A stretch of 64,000 nt of DNA. It comes from Achromobacter insolitus (GTDB taxonomy: Bacteria; Pseudomonadota; Gammaproteobacteria; Burkholderiales; Burkholderiaceae_B). Below are positions 28,334 to 36,838 of the stretch, piece by piece. The DNA is taken from contig NZ_NJIF01000002.1 in the NCBI RefSeq assembly GCF_002209555.1, forward strand, positions 992,001 to 1,056,000, read 5' to 3'. The notes beneath the pieces are model-generated. The model searched no databases. It saw nothing but the letters and a program-made list of their open reading frames with translations, and was not told where the DNA came from. A program made the position numbers and the translations under genes. Numbering within the stretch: the stretch's first letter is position 1; the number at the start of each line of letters is the position of its first letter.

Positions 28334-28657
28334 GGCGATTCCTTGAGAGGGTTGCGGGCGCATTCTGGGGGTTCTGGTAAACCCGCATATCAAAAGGCGC
28401 CTGGCAAAGGATTAAACCGGAATTATCCCCCATTGGCGCTGCGCCTTCATCCGGCAGACGGTGTAGGGCATTTTCGGGCTCGCGCCTTGGCACGCATGCG
28501 CCCTGATCTGGTGCGCAGGCAGGGGCGCGCGCCTTGTTTCGGTGCGGCGCGAGCCGGCGTTTGCAGGTCTTGCGCTGGGTGTAGCGCATGGCATAAAACT
28601 TGCTCGTCCTCCGAAGGTGATACGCTTGCTATGCAAGCAGAAAGACCGGGAGGGGCC
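28334..28657. other. Divergent intergenic region algC / biotin-carboxylase-like gene
   Basis: This 324-bp region separates two divergent genes. A perfect inverted repeat GCTTGC-TAT-GCAAGC lies at 28624-28638, twenty bases before the start of the rightward gene, and could be an operator. A GATAT/TTTGCC segment near 28380-28410 may belong to the algC promoter. I find no RNA gene and no supported coding frame here. Confidence 0.45.
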
Positions 28658-29287
28658 ATGGGCGCCAAAGTTTCTACAGTCATGTCATCCAGGGGCGCCT
28701 CAAACCGGCGAGGCCCGCCCACGGACCATGCCGGGCCGGCCGCGGGCCGCGAACGCCGGCTGGATATCCATGTAGTCGTTTCCGAATCGGGCGGGCTGGT
28801 GACAGGCCGTGCCTGGGAGCGCTGCGTATGGCGCGATGCTCGCGTCCTGATTGCCGAATGCCCGGCCCCCCAGTTGCCGGTTTCCGTGGAAAGCGCATTG
28901 CGCACCGTGGCCGCCGACGTGGCACGGGACCGCGGCTGGCAGGGCATGGGTACCGTTGCCTTCGCGCTGGACGACCGCAGCGGCGTGTTTCGCGTGATCA
29001 GCGCGCAGGCGCAGGCCCATTCGGGTGCGGCGGTGGACGACTGCGAACCCGTTGCGGCCCATGCGCTGGAAGTGCGCATCGACGGCTGCGTGGACCGCCG
29101 TCTGCCCTGCACTCGGCTGCTGGTCTGCGGCGCGACCCGGGGCGAGGTCCTGCGCCGCGCCTATCGCGCCTTGTCGGAAATGCCCGGGCCCGCCGGCGTC
29201 GACCGCGCCTTTCTCATGAACCGCATCGCCTCGCGGGCCTATTGCTCGGGCCTGACGGGCACGCGACTGGATCAGGCTGTCGGTTGA
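28658..29287 (+). CDS. Truncated, catalytically degenerate biotin-carboxylase-like protein
   Basis: 209 aa from ATG 28658, chosen because GGGAGG lies four bases upstream; an ATG nine codons earlier is possible. From about residue 30 it can be aligned by eye with the C-terminal half of AccC-type biotin carboxylases. ERRLDIHVVVSESGGLV matches the PRHVEIQVLAD region, CPAPQLP matches EAPAPGI, GMGTVAFALD matches GTFEFLF, AHALEVRID matches GHAVECRIN, and RGEVLRRAYRALSEM matches the REEAL..ALQE helix. The N-terminal and ATP-grasp lid parts are absent. The catalytic residues are replaced: FYFIEMNTRIQVEH corresponds to FRVISAQAQAHSG, and the RRHQK lysine region to WRDAR. It cannot carboxylate biotin. 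It may be a decayed gene held open, or a protein with a new binding or regulatory role. Confidence 0.7.
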   Translation: MGAKVSTVMSSRGASNRRGPPTDHAGPAAGRERRLDIHVVVSESGGLVTGRAWERCVWRDARVLIAECPAPQLPVSVESALRTVAADVARDRGWQGMGTVAFALDDRSGVFRVISAQAQAHSGAAVDDCEPVAAHALEVRIDGCVDRRLPCTRLLVCGATRGEVLRRAYRALSEMPGPAGVDRAFLMNRIASRAYCSGLTGTRLDQAVG

Positions 29288-29408
29288 CCCCGGTTCGCCG
29301 GCGGACTCCGACAGTCCGCCGCGCTGCGGCCAAGGCGGGCTTTCAGCCCCTACAATAGACCGCACATCCCAAGCCTGGGCGCGTCCAGGCCTTACTTGTG
29401 CGGCGCAT

Positions 29409-30824
29409 ATGACCTTGCTGAGCGATCTACAGTCCCTTCTGGGCGCTTCCCACGTGCTGACGGGCACGGATGCCGATACTTATGTGCTGGATTGGCGTCG
29501 CCGCTATCGAGGGGCCGCGCTGGCCGTGATCCGTCCAGGCTCCACCGAGGAAGTGGCGGCAGCAGTGAAACTGTGCGCCCGGCACGGCGTGCCGGTGGTG
29601 CCGCAGGGCGGCAATACCGGCCTTTGCGGCGGCGCCACGCCCAACCTGTCCGGCACTTCGGTGATCCTGTCCACCACACGGCTGACGGCCGTGCGCGCCC
29701 TGGATACCGACAACGACACGATTACCGTGGAAGCGGGCTGCGTGCTGCAGGCGGTGCAGGAGGCCGCAGCCGCCGCCGGCAGGCTGTTCCCGCTGAGTCT
29801 GGCTGCCGAAGGCAGCTGCACCATCGGCGGCAATCTCGCGACCAACGCAGGCGGCACGCAGGTGCTGCGCTATGGCAACACGCGCGACCTGACGCTGGGC
29901 CTGGAGGTCGTGACCGCCGAAGGCGAGATCTGGAACGGCCTGCGCGGCTTGCGCAAGGACAACACCGGCTACGATCTGCGCGACTTGTACATCGGCAGCG
30001 AAGGCACGCTGGGCATTATTACCGCCGCCACATTGAAGCTGTTTCCCAGGCCGGTGGCTTCGTGCACGGCATTGCTGACGCTGGACGGCATCGACCAGGC
30101 CGTCGAACTGCTGTCGCGCGCCCGTGCTGGCTTTGGCTCCGCGCTGACCGGATTCGAACTCATGAGCGGCGCATGCCTGCAGGCGGTGGTGCGTCTGTTT
30201 CCGCAGCAGCGGCTGCCCTTTGATGGGGACTCCGCCGCGTCTCCGTGGTTTGCCCTTTTGGAACTGTCCGACAGCGAAAGCGAGGCCCACGCGCGCGAAC
30301 GTTTCGAAACCGTGCTTGGCGAGGCCATCGAAAGTGGACTGGTCAACGACGCGGCCATCGCCGCGAATGTGGCGCAAAGCAAGGCGCTCTGGCATCTGCG
30401 CGAAAGCATCCCGCTGGCCGAGGCGGAACTGGGCAAGTCCGTCAAGCATGACGTGTCCATCCCGATCTCCGCGATCGCCGGTTTTGTGCACAAGACGAAC
30501 GCCTTGCTGCAGGCGCGTTTTCCAGGCGTGCGCCATGTGATCTTCGGCCATCTTGGCGACGGCAACCTGCACTACAACGTGGCCCATGCGCCGGGGCAGA
30601 CCGAGGCCGAACTGCTGGCGCTGCAAGGCGACATCTACGGCGTAGTGCACGACAGCGTGCATGCGCATCAGGGCTCGATCAGCGCGGAGCACGGCGTGGG
30701 CCAGCTCAAGCTCGACGAATTGCCTCGCTACAAGAGCGCGGTAGAACTGGATCTGATGCGGCGGATCAAGCGCGCGCTGGACCCGCAAGGGCTGATGAAT
30801 CCGGGCAAGGTGCTGCGCACCTGA
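29409..30824 (+). CDS. FAD-linked D-2-hydroxyacid dehydrogenase (GlcD/D-lactate or D-2-hydroxyglutarate type)
   Basis: 471 aa, from ATG 29409. An N-terminal PCMH-type FAD domain has IRPGSTEEVAAAVKLCARHGVPVVPQGGNTGLCGG, TVEAGCVLQAVQEAA, LAAEGSCTIGGNLATNAGG and YIGSEGTLGIITAATLKLFP. The C-terminal FAD-oxidase domain has VKHDVSIPISAIAGF, the His-containing GHLGDGNLHYNV and SAEHGVGQLKLDEL. Proteins of this layout oxidise D-lactate, D-2-hydroxyglutarate or glycolate and pass electrons to quinone or an electron-transfer flavoprotein. The substrate is not deducible. The two-component genes start 21 bp downstream, so an operon is possible. Confidence 0.9.
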   Translation: MTLLSDLQSLLGASHVLTGTDADTYVLDWRRRYRGAALAVIRPGSTEEVAAAVKLCARHGVPVVPQGGNTGLCGGATPNLSGTSVILSTTRLTAVRALDTDNDTITVEAGCVLQAVQEAAAAAGRLFPLSLAAEGSCTIGGNLATNAGGTQVLRYGNTRDLTLGLEVVTAEGEIWNGLRGLRKDNTGYDLRDLYIGSEGTLGIITAATLKLFPRPVASCTALLTLDGIDQAVELLSRARAGFGSALTGFELMSGACLQAVVRLFPQQRLPFDGDSAASPWFALLELSDSESEAHARERFETVLGEAIESGLVNDAAIAANVAQSKALWHLRESIPLAEAELGKSVKHDVSIPISAIAGFVHKTNALLQARFPGVRHVIFGHLGDGNLHYNVAHAPGQTEAELLALQGDIYGVVHDSVHAHQGSISAEHGVGQLKLDELPRYKSAVELDLMRRIKRALDPQGLMNPGKVLRT

Positions 30825-30845
30825 CCGCGCACAGGGAACGCAACC

Positions 30846-31562
30846 ATGGCAACCAGTCCCGCGGCAGGCGCGAATTACCGGGTGTTGGTCGTCGAGGACG
30901 ACCCCGTCATCGCCGGCAACCTGTATACCTTCCTGGAAGCGCGCGGCTTCCTGCCGGATGCCGCCTATTCCGGTCCGGCCGCGTTGGCGCGCCTGAAAGA
31001 GCAGCGCTTCGACGCGCTTATCCTGGACATCGGCCTGCCGGGCATGGACGGCAATGCGGTGCTGCACACGCTGCGCAATGACATGCGGGCGGACGTGCCC
31101 GTGCTGATGCTGACCGCCCGCGACAGCCTCGAAGACAAGCTGGCGGGTTTCTCGCATGGCGCGGATGACTACTTGACCAAGCCCTTCGCGTTGCTGGAGG
31201 TCGAGGCGCGCCTGATCGCGCTGATCCAACGCGCCAAGGGTGTGACCGTGGATTCGGTTCGGGCCTTTGGCCCGTTGTCATTCGACACCCGCAACCGCGA
31301 GGTGTCCGTCAACGGCAACCCTGTGCACCTCACGCGCAAGGCGGGCCTCATCATCGAGGCGCTGTTGCGCGAGCCCGGAAGGGTGGTGTCGCGTGAAGAG
31401 CTGGAGTCCACGCTGTGGGGCAACGAGCCACCTTCTTCGGATGCGTTGCGCAGCCAGGTTCATCTGTTGCGCCGCGCGCTGGCCGATGCGGGGTTTGATG
31501 GCATCGAGACCATACATGGGACCGGTTGGCGCCTGACGATGGAAGGCGGAGCGTCAAGATGA
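30846..31562 (+). CDS. OmpR/PhoB-family response regulator
   Basis: 238 aa. Receiver domain about residues 11-125 with acidic pocket VEDD (17-19), phospho-acceptor Asp61 in LILDIGLPGMDG, the T/S switch in LTARDS and Lys112 in DDYLTKPFA. The C-terminal winged helix about 140-235 includes LTRKAGLIIEALLREPGRVVSREELESTLWG and LRSQVHLLRRALADAGFDGIETIHGTGWRL, the OmpR-type recognition helix. It overlaps the sensor kinase gene by four bases (ATGA), so the two form one two-component system. The signal is unknown; the PAP2 phosphatase and membrane-modification genes downstream hint at an envelope-related regulon. Confidence 0.92.
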   Translation: MATSPAAGANYRVLVVEDDPVIAGNLYTFLEARGFLPDAAYSGPAALARLKEQRFDALILDIGLPGMDGNAVLHTLRNDMRADVPVLMLTARDSLEDKLAGFSHGADDYLTKPFALLEVEARLIALIQRAKGVTVDSVRAFGPLSFDTRNREVSVNGNPVHLTRKAGLIIEALLREPGRVVSREELESTLWGNEPPSSDALRSQVHLLRRALADAGFDGIETIHGTGWRLTMEGGASR

Positions 31563-32929
31563 CGGGCGTCTCGTCGGCGGCGGCCGGAGGCACCCTGACC
31601 CAACGGGTGGTGTGGGCGCTGACCGGCACCGTCGCGCTATTCGTGACGGCGCTGGCTCTGCTGGCCTATCTGACCTTCGACCAGATGGAAGACGATCTGG
31701 TCAATGACATTCTGAATACCGAAATGGACCGGCTGGTGCAGCATGCGCGCGTCAGCGACGGCTTCCTGCCGCGCGACGGCGTTCGCGAACTGGGCGGTTC
31801 CATGCGAGCCTGGTTCAGCGTGGACGGCAAGCCGCCCTTAGGCATGCCCCAGGAGATCGCCGCCCTCGAAAGCGGCCTGCACCTGGTCGAACCCGGCGCG
31901 TACACCTGGCATGTCATGGTGGCCGACACGGGCCGCAGCAAGGTGTATCTGCTGTACGACGCCACTGAGAACGAGGGCCGGGTGCATGATTTCGGCCTGA
32001 TCGTGCTGGGCGTGGGCGCCATTTGCGTGGTTGGAGCCTATGCGCTGTCGCGGCGCGTGGCCGCCATCGCCGTCGGCCCGTTGCTGGACCTGACCGACCG
32101 GCTGGCCACCTGGGCGCCCGGATCCCCGGACATGGCGGTGACGCGCGACGATGAGGCGGGCCGCCTCATCGAGGCCTTCAACCGCGTGCAGAACCAGGTG
32201 GATCGGTCTATCACGCGCGAACGCGAATTCGCCGGCAACCTCAGCCATGAGGTGCGCACGCCCTTGGCGGCGATCCGCTCGGATAGCGAGCTGATGTTGC
32301 TGACGCAGGACCTCACTCCAGACCAGCGCCAGCGTCTGGCGCGCGTGGTGGACAACGTGGACGACGTGATCGTCTCGCTGGAGAGCGCGCGTTCCATGGC
32401 ACGGGACGAACTGCGGCCCGCAGAGCCCGTCAATCTTGCCGAATGCATGGACAACGCCTGGCGCGGGTACGAAGCCCAGGCCGGGCTGGCCGGGCTCGGC
32501 TTCGAAAACCGGATTGCCGCGGGCCAGGTCCGCACCCTGGACCGCTACGCCTTGTTGACCGTTTTGCGCAATCTGGTCCGCAACGCGGTGGAGCACGCTG
32601 CGCCGGCTACGCTGACGGCCAGCATGGCGGCCGACGGCGGGCTGGAACTCCGCGACGACGGCAAGGGCATCGCCGCCGACGACCTGCCGTTCCTGTTTCG
32701 CCGCTATTACAGCGGCCGCATGCGGGATTCGGGGACGGGCAGTCCCGACGAAACGCCGCGCGGCCTGGGCCTGGCGATCGCCAAGCGCGTTTGCGACATG
32801 CAGGGGTGGTCGCTGTCGGTCGACTCGTCGCGCGAGGGCACGCAGCGCGGCACCTGCTTCACATTGCATTTCGGTGCCGACGAAGGCAAGACAGAGGCGA
32901 TTGAAGGCCGCGGTCAGGCCGAAATTTGA
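31559..32929 (+). CDS. Sensor histidine kinase, partner of the upstream response regulator
   Basis: 456 aa from ATG 31559, overlapping the regulator's stop. The first transmembrane segment is about residues 17-38, a short periplasmic domain about 40-145 follows, and the second transmembrane segment is about 146-165. The HAMP-like linker precedes the H-box EFAGNLSHEVRTPLAAIRSD with the phospho-accepting His230. N-box NLVRNAVEH, G1 ELRDDGKGIAADDLPFLFRRYYSG and G2 RGLGLAIAKRVCDMQG show a complete HATPase domain. The small periplasmic domain has no recognisable ligand fold. Confidence 0.92.
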   Translation: MTGVSSAAAGGTLTQRVVWALTGTVALFVTALALLAYLTFDQMEDDLVNDILNTEMDRLVQHARVSDGFLPRDGVRELGGSMRAWFSVDGKPPLGMPQEIAALESGLHLVEPGAYTWHVMVADTGRSKVYLLYDATENEGRVHDFGLIVLGVGAICVVGAYALSRRVAAIAVGPLLDLTDRLATWAPGSPDMAVTRDDEAGRLIEAFNRVQNQVDRSITREREFAGNLSHEVRTPLAAIRSDSELMLLTQDLTPDQRQRLARVVDNVDDVIVSLESARSMARDELRPAEPVNLAECMDNAWRGYEAQAGLAGLGFENRIAAGQVRTLDRYALLTVLRNLVRNAVEHAAPATLTASMAADGGLELRDDGKGIAADDLPFLFRRYYSGRMRDSGTGSPDETPRGLGLAIAKRVCDMQGWSLSVDSSREGTQRGTCFTLHFGADEGKTEAIEGRGQAEI

Positions 32930-32991
32930 CGAAATTTCGACTGCGGGCGGCCTAAGCTTTTCGTTTGCCCGACGGTCTCCTGTCATCTTTC

Positions 32992-33741
32992 ATGCCGCCT
33001 CTATCGCCGCCCGCGATGCGCAAGCCAACGCCGGCCTCGTACCTGCTCAGCCACGTCGTTGCAGTCACGCTCGCGCTGGCCTGTCTGGCCTGGTGGGCCA
33101 ATGCTTCCGGGCTGGACCTGCGCATCGCGCGGTCGTTGTTCGATCCGGCGCTGGATGATTTTCCCCTGCACCTGAACCGGTGGCTGGACCTCGTCGGCCA
33201 CCGCATGGTGCTGGCCTTGCCGATCGGGGTGGCGCTGGCCGCCGCGGGCGTGGTCGCGGCAAGCTACCGTATCCCCGCCTGGCGGCCGTGGCGAGGGCCG
33301 GCGCTGGCGGTGGCGGCGACCTGTCTGGCCGGACAATTGCTGGTGAACCAGCTGAAGCACTACACAACCTTGCCGCGTCCCTATGACCTGGATTCATTGG
33401 GCGGGTACACGCCCTATCCGCAACACTGGTGGACCTGGGTGAGGTCGGAAGCCGGCGGAGCCTTGCCCAGTGGCCATGCCGGGGCGGGCTATTCCATGCT
33501 GACCCTGTATTTCGCGGGATGGGCGTTGGGGCGGCCGGCCTGGCGCTGGTGGGGCCTGGCCGTGGGTGTCGCGGCGGGCGTCGGCTTTTCCATCGTGCGT
33601 ATCCTGCAAGGCGCCCATTTCCTGAGCCAGACGCTCTGGTCCGCCGCCTTGCTGTGGTTCCTGGCTGCCGTCTTTTTTTACCCCATGATCGCGGCGGGCA
33701 CCGGCGCCTCCGGTTCCGAGCGCGAAGCGCGGGATCTTTGA
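32992..33741 (+). CDS. PAP2-family membrane phosphatase
   Basis: About 249 aa if started at ATG 32992; ATG 33016 is an equally plausible start and neither has a clear ribosome site. Five to six hydrophobic segments carry the three PAP2 motifs: KHYTTLPRPYDL (KX6RP), GGALPSGHAGAGYSM (PSGH) and SIVRILQGAHFLSQTLWS (RX5H, with the final Asp replaced by Gln, as in the HFxSQ subgroup). Such enzymes hydrolyse undecaprenyl pyrophosphate, lipid A phosphates or phosphatidic acid at the periplasmic face. It lies 62 bp after the sensor kinase gene and may be controlled by it. The exact lipid substrate is unknown. Confidence 0.85.
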   Translation: MPPLSPPAMRKPTPASYLLSHVVAVTLALACLAWWANASGLDLRIARSLFDPALDDFPLHLNRWLDLVGHRMVLALPIGVALAAAGVVAASYRIPAWRPWRGPALAVAATCLAGQLLVNQLKHYTTLPRPYDLDSLGGYTPYPQHWWTWVRSEAGGALPSGHAGAGYSMLTLYFAGWALGRPAWRWWGLAVGVAAGVGFSIVRILQGAHFLSQTLWSAALLWFLAAVFFYPMIAAGTGASGSEREARDL

Positions 33742-33889
33742 GACGCAAGCCTGGCAAGACGGTTGAAGCGCTGGCGCGCGGTTCATCGGACACGCCTTAT
33801 CGGGGCCGGATCGCGTCGTCCGCCCAAAGTACAATGGGCGTCGATGCTCGGCCTCCGGGCCCTGCTCAACCGCTTTCGGACCTTTCTTG

Positions 33890-34618
33890 ATGAACGCTCC
33901 CGCCGATACCCCCGCTTTGCCGCGGCGTCGTCCCCGGAACCTGGCCCAAGGGCTGGTCGAGAACATCACGGAACGTATCCGCAATGGCGATATCCGGCCT
34001 GGCGACAAGTTGCCGACGGAATCCGAGATCATGCGCCAGTTCGGCGTCAGCCGGACCGTAGTGCGCGAGGCGCTGTCCCGGTTGCAGGCGTCCGGCCTGG
34101 TCGAGACGCATCATGGCGTGGGCACGTATGCGCTGGAACCCAGCGGCAGCGGCGATTTTCGCGTGGACCCCGCCGATATCGCCACGGTGCGCGATGTGCT
34201 GGTGTTGCTGGAACTGCGCATCTGCCTGGAAAGCGAGGCGGCCGGCTTGGCCGCTGCCCGTCGCAGCCAGGCGCAGTTGCATGAGATGCGGCGCGCGCTG
34301 GACGCCTTCAAGAGCGCTTTGGACGGCGGCGGCGACACGGTCACGCCGGATTTCCAGTTTCACCTCCTGATCGCGCAAGCCACGAGCAACCGTTATTTCG
34401 CGGATCTCATGTCGCACCTGGGGTCGGCCATCATTCCGCGCACCCGGATCAATTCCGCGAAGTTCGCGCACGAAGACCGCGCTTCCTATCTGGCGCGCGT
34501 GAACCTGGAGCACGAGGATATCTACGGCGCCATCCAGCGGCAGGATGCGGAGGCCGCGCGCGCGGCCATGCGCACGCACCTGAGCAACAGCCGCGAGCGC
34601 CTGCGGCGCGCCCAATAG
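33890..34618 (+). CDS. FadR-subfamily GntR transcriptional regulator
   Basis: 242 aa from ATG 33890; the preceding TTG is not needed. N-terminal winged helix with ERIRNGDIRPGDKLPTESEIMRQFGVSRTVVREALSRLQASGLVETHHGVGTY, followed by an all-helical FCD ligand domain (about 95-235) that includes DVLVLLELRICLESEAA, DFQFHLLIAQATSNRYF and EHEDIYGAIQRQDAEAARAAMRTHL, with the Asp/His metal ligands of the FCD group. Members usually repress catabolic operons for sugar acids or organic acids and release DNA on binding a carboxylate. No catabolic target is adjacent: the next gene, 142 bp downstream, is an envelope phosphotransferase. Confidence 0.9.
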   Translation: MNAPADTPALPRRRPRNLAQGLVENITERIRNGDIRPGDKLPTESEIMRQFGVSRTVVREALSRLQASGLVETHHGVGTYALEPSGSGDFRVDPADIATVRDVLVLLELRICLESEAAGLAAARRSQAQLHEMRRALDAFKSALDGGGDTVTPDFQFHLLIAQATSNRYFADLMSHLGSAIIPRTRINSAKFAHEDRASYLARVNLEHEDIYGAIQRQDAEAARAAMRTHLSNSRERLRRAQ

Positions 34619-34760
34619 GGCGCGGCCGGTCGTTCGCCCCAAACCGCGTTAACCTTTGCGCGTTTTCAAATTTCGAACCACGAGGCGGCATGGCTCTGCT
34701 CGGCATACACGACGGCATTTTTTCTTCTGAGCGGGCGTCGCGGCGCCACGGGGCGGTTAC

Positions 34761-36656
34761 ATGCGCCAACTGACTTTACGGTTCATCCTCGCCGTCCTGG
34801 CCCTGCTGACGCTGTCACGCCTGGGTCTGGCTTTCTGGATGTGGGACCGCGTCGAGGCCGCGGGCGGGCTGGCGCCGTTGCTGCTGGGCGGTCTGCGCAT
34901 CGACATCTGCCTGATGGCGATGGTGATCGCGCTGCCGGCGGTGCTGTCCCCCTGGTTCGGACACCGGCCGTTGGCGGCCCGCATCACTGCCTGGTGGTTC
35001 CGTGTCTGGTGGATGCTCTATGTGCTGCTGGAAGTCTCCACGCCGCAGTTCATCGCGGAGTACGACACGCGGCCCAACCGGCTCTATTTCATCTACCTGC
35101 TCAATCCCAAGGAAGTCGGGTCGATGCTGTGGCAGGGCTACAAGGGCGTGCTGCTGGCCGCCTTCGTGGTGCTGGTGCTGGCTGCCTGGCTGGCGGTCCG
35201 GCTGTTTCCCACGCGAGTGCGCGATCCGTTCATGTCGTGGTGGAAGCGGCCGGTGGCTTCGTTCCTGATCCTGGCGCTGGTGTTCCTGGGCGCGCGCGGC
35301 ACGCTGGAGCATCGTCCGATCAATCCGGCCAAGGTGGCATACAGTTCAGACGCCATGGTCAATGCGCTGGCATTGAATTCGTTGTACAGCGTGTTCGACG
35401 CTGCCTATCGCATGCGCGATGAGCGCTCGTCGGCCGCCATGTATCCCAAGATGCCGGTGGATGAAATGAATGCCATCGTGCGCGAGAAGGCGGGCCTGAC
35501 GGGCGCGCCGCTGGATCCGCGTTATCCCAGCCTGCATGAGCAGAAGGCGACGGTGCGCCGGGACAAGCCGCTGAACCTGGTGATCATCCTGCAGGAAAGC
35601 CTGGGCGCGCAGTACGTGGGCAGTCTGGGCGGACGTGATCTGACGCCCAACATCGACCGGCTGGGCAAGGAAGGCTGGATGTTTCACCGCGCCTATGCGA
35701 CGGGCACGCGGTCGGTGCGGGGCATCGAGGCCGTTACCGCGGGTTTCCTGCCCAGCGTGGCTGACGCGGTGGTGAAGCTGCCGCGTTCGCAGACCGGGTT
35801 TTTCACGCTGGCGCAGGTGCTGGGCAAACATGGCTACCATTCGCGCTTCGTATATGGCGGCGAATCGCATTTCGACAATATGCGGGCCTTTTTCCTGGGC
35901 AACGGCTTCGATGAGATCGTCGACCGTCCGAAGTTCGTGAATCCCGTATTCGAGGGGTCATGGGGAGCCTCGGACGAAGACATGTTCAACCAGGTGGACC
36001 GGCTGCTGCGCGCCGATGGCGATAAGCCGGTGTTCACGCTGGCGTTCTCGGTGTCCAATCACTCACCGTGGGAGTATCCGGAAGGGCGCATCCAGCCTCA
36101 GGGGGATCCGGCCACCGTGGACAACACGGTGCGCTATGCGGACTGGGCACTGGGCCAGTTTTTCGACAAGGCGCGCAAGGCTCCGTACTGGGACAACACG
36201 GTGTTCCTGGTGATCGCGGATCACGATTCGCGCGTCTACGGCTCCATTCCCGTTCCGGTGCGGCATTTCCAGATTCCCGCGCTGATCCTGGGCTCGGGCA
36301 TCGCGCCGCGGCAGGACGACCGGCTGGTCAGCCAGATCGACATGGCGCCTACCATGCTGTCCTTGATGGGCCTGGACAACGTGAATCCTATGCTCGGCGT
36401 GGATCTGACGCAGCGGGATCCGAACCGGGCGATGATGCAGTACGCGGATAATTTCGGCTATCTGCGGGGGGATCAGTTGCTGGTGCTGGAGCCTTCGAAG
36501 CCGCCGCGGCAGTTCCGATACGAGGCTGCGCCTGTGGGGCGGGATGAGGTGTATGCGCCGGTGGAGCCTTTGGATCCTCAGCTCTCGGAAGAGGCATTGG
36601 CGCATGCTTTGTGGGCCAGTTGGGCTTATCGGGAAGAGCGGTACCGCCTGCCTTGA
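34761..36656 (+). CDS. LTA-synthase-family membrane phosphotransferase (sulfatase fold)
   Basis: 631 aa. Four to five N-terminal transmembrane helices (about residues 8-30, 40-62, 70-92, 130-150, 170-190) are followed by a periplasmic alkaline-phosphatase/sulfatase domain. Metal and nucleophile motifs: VIILQESLGAQYVG (Glu), YATGTRSVRGIEAVTAGF (Thr nucleophile), VSNHSPWEYP and VFLVIADHDSRVYG (Asp-His). Gram-negative relatives include OpgB-type enzymes that transfer phosphoglycerol to periplasmic glucans, and proteins that move phospho-groups onto envelope glycans. The exact transfer here is unknown. No operon partner is evident, with 142 and 182 bp to the neighbours. Confidence 0.88.
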   Translation: MRQLTLRFILAVLALLTLSRLGLAFWMWDRVEAAGGLAPLLLGGLRIDICLMAMVIALPAVLSPWFGHRPLAARITAWWFRVWWMLYVLLEVSTPQFIAEYDTRPNRLYFIYLLNPKEVGSMLWQGYKGVLLAAFVVLVLAAWLAVRLFPTRVRDPFMSWWKRPVASFLILALVFLGARGTLEHRPINPAKVAYSSDAMVNALALNSLYSVFDAAYRMRDERSSAAMYPKMPVDEMNAIVREKAGLTGAPLDPRYPSLHEQKATVRRDKPLNLVIILQESLGAQYVGSLGGRDLTPNIDRLGKEGWMFHRAYATGTRSVRGIEAVTAGFLPSVADAVVKLPRSQTGFFTLAQVLGKHGYHSRFVYGGESHFDNMRAFFLGNGFDEIVDRPKFVNPVFEGSWGASDEDMFNQVDRLLRADGDKPVFTLAFSVSNHSPWEYPEGRIQPQGDPATVDNTVRYADWALGQFFDKARKAPYWDNTVFLVIADHDSRVYGSIPVPVRHFQIPALILGSGIAPRQDDRLVSQIDMAPTMLSLMGLDNVNPMLGVDLTQRDPNRAMMQYADNFGYLRGDQLLVLEPSKPPRQFRYEAAPVGRDEVYAPVEPLDPQLSEEALAHALWASWAYREERYRLP

Positions 36657-36838
36657 TGGCGGCTGGCCTCTGCGGGATGCTGCTGGTTTTTTAAGACGCT
36701 TGGGGTGTCGGGAGCCTGGCGCACGCGGGCGGCCTCATCCAGCATACGTTCTGTCTTGCGGTGGGTGCTGACGCTGCGCGTGATGGTGGGCTTGATTCTG
36801 CGCAAGTCGGATTTTTGGTGAAGGTAGGAAACTGGCGC

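Noticed and set aside
26960-28657. Upstream extension of the biotin-carboxylase-like frame across algC
   Set aside because: The frame is open by chance opposite algC; family similarity begins only after 28658 where a ribosome site occurs.
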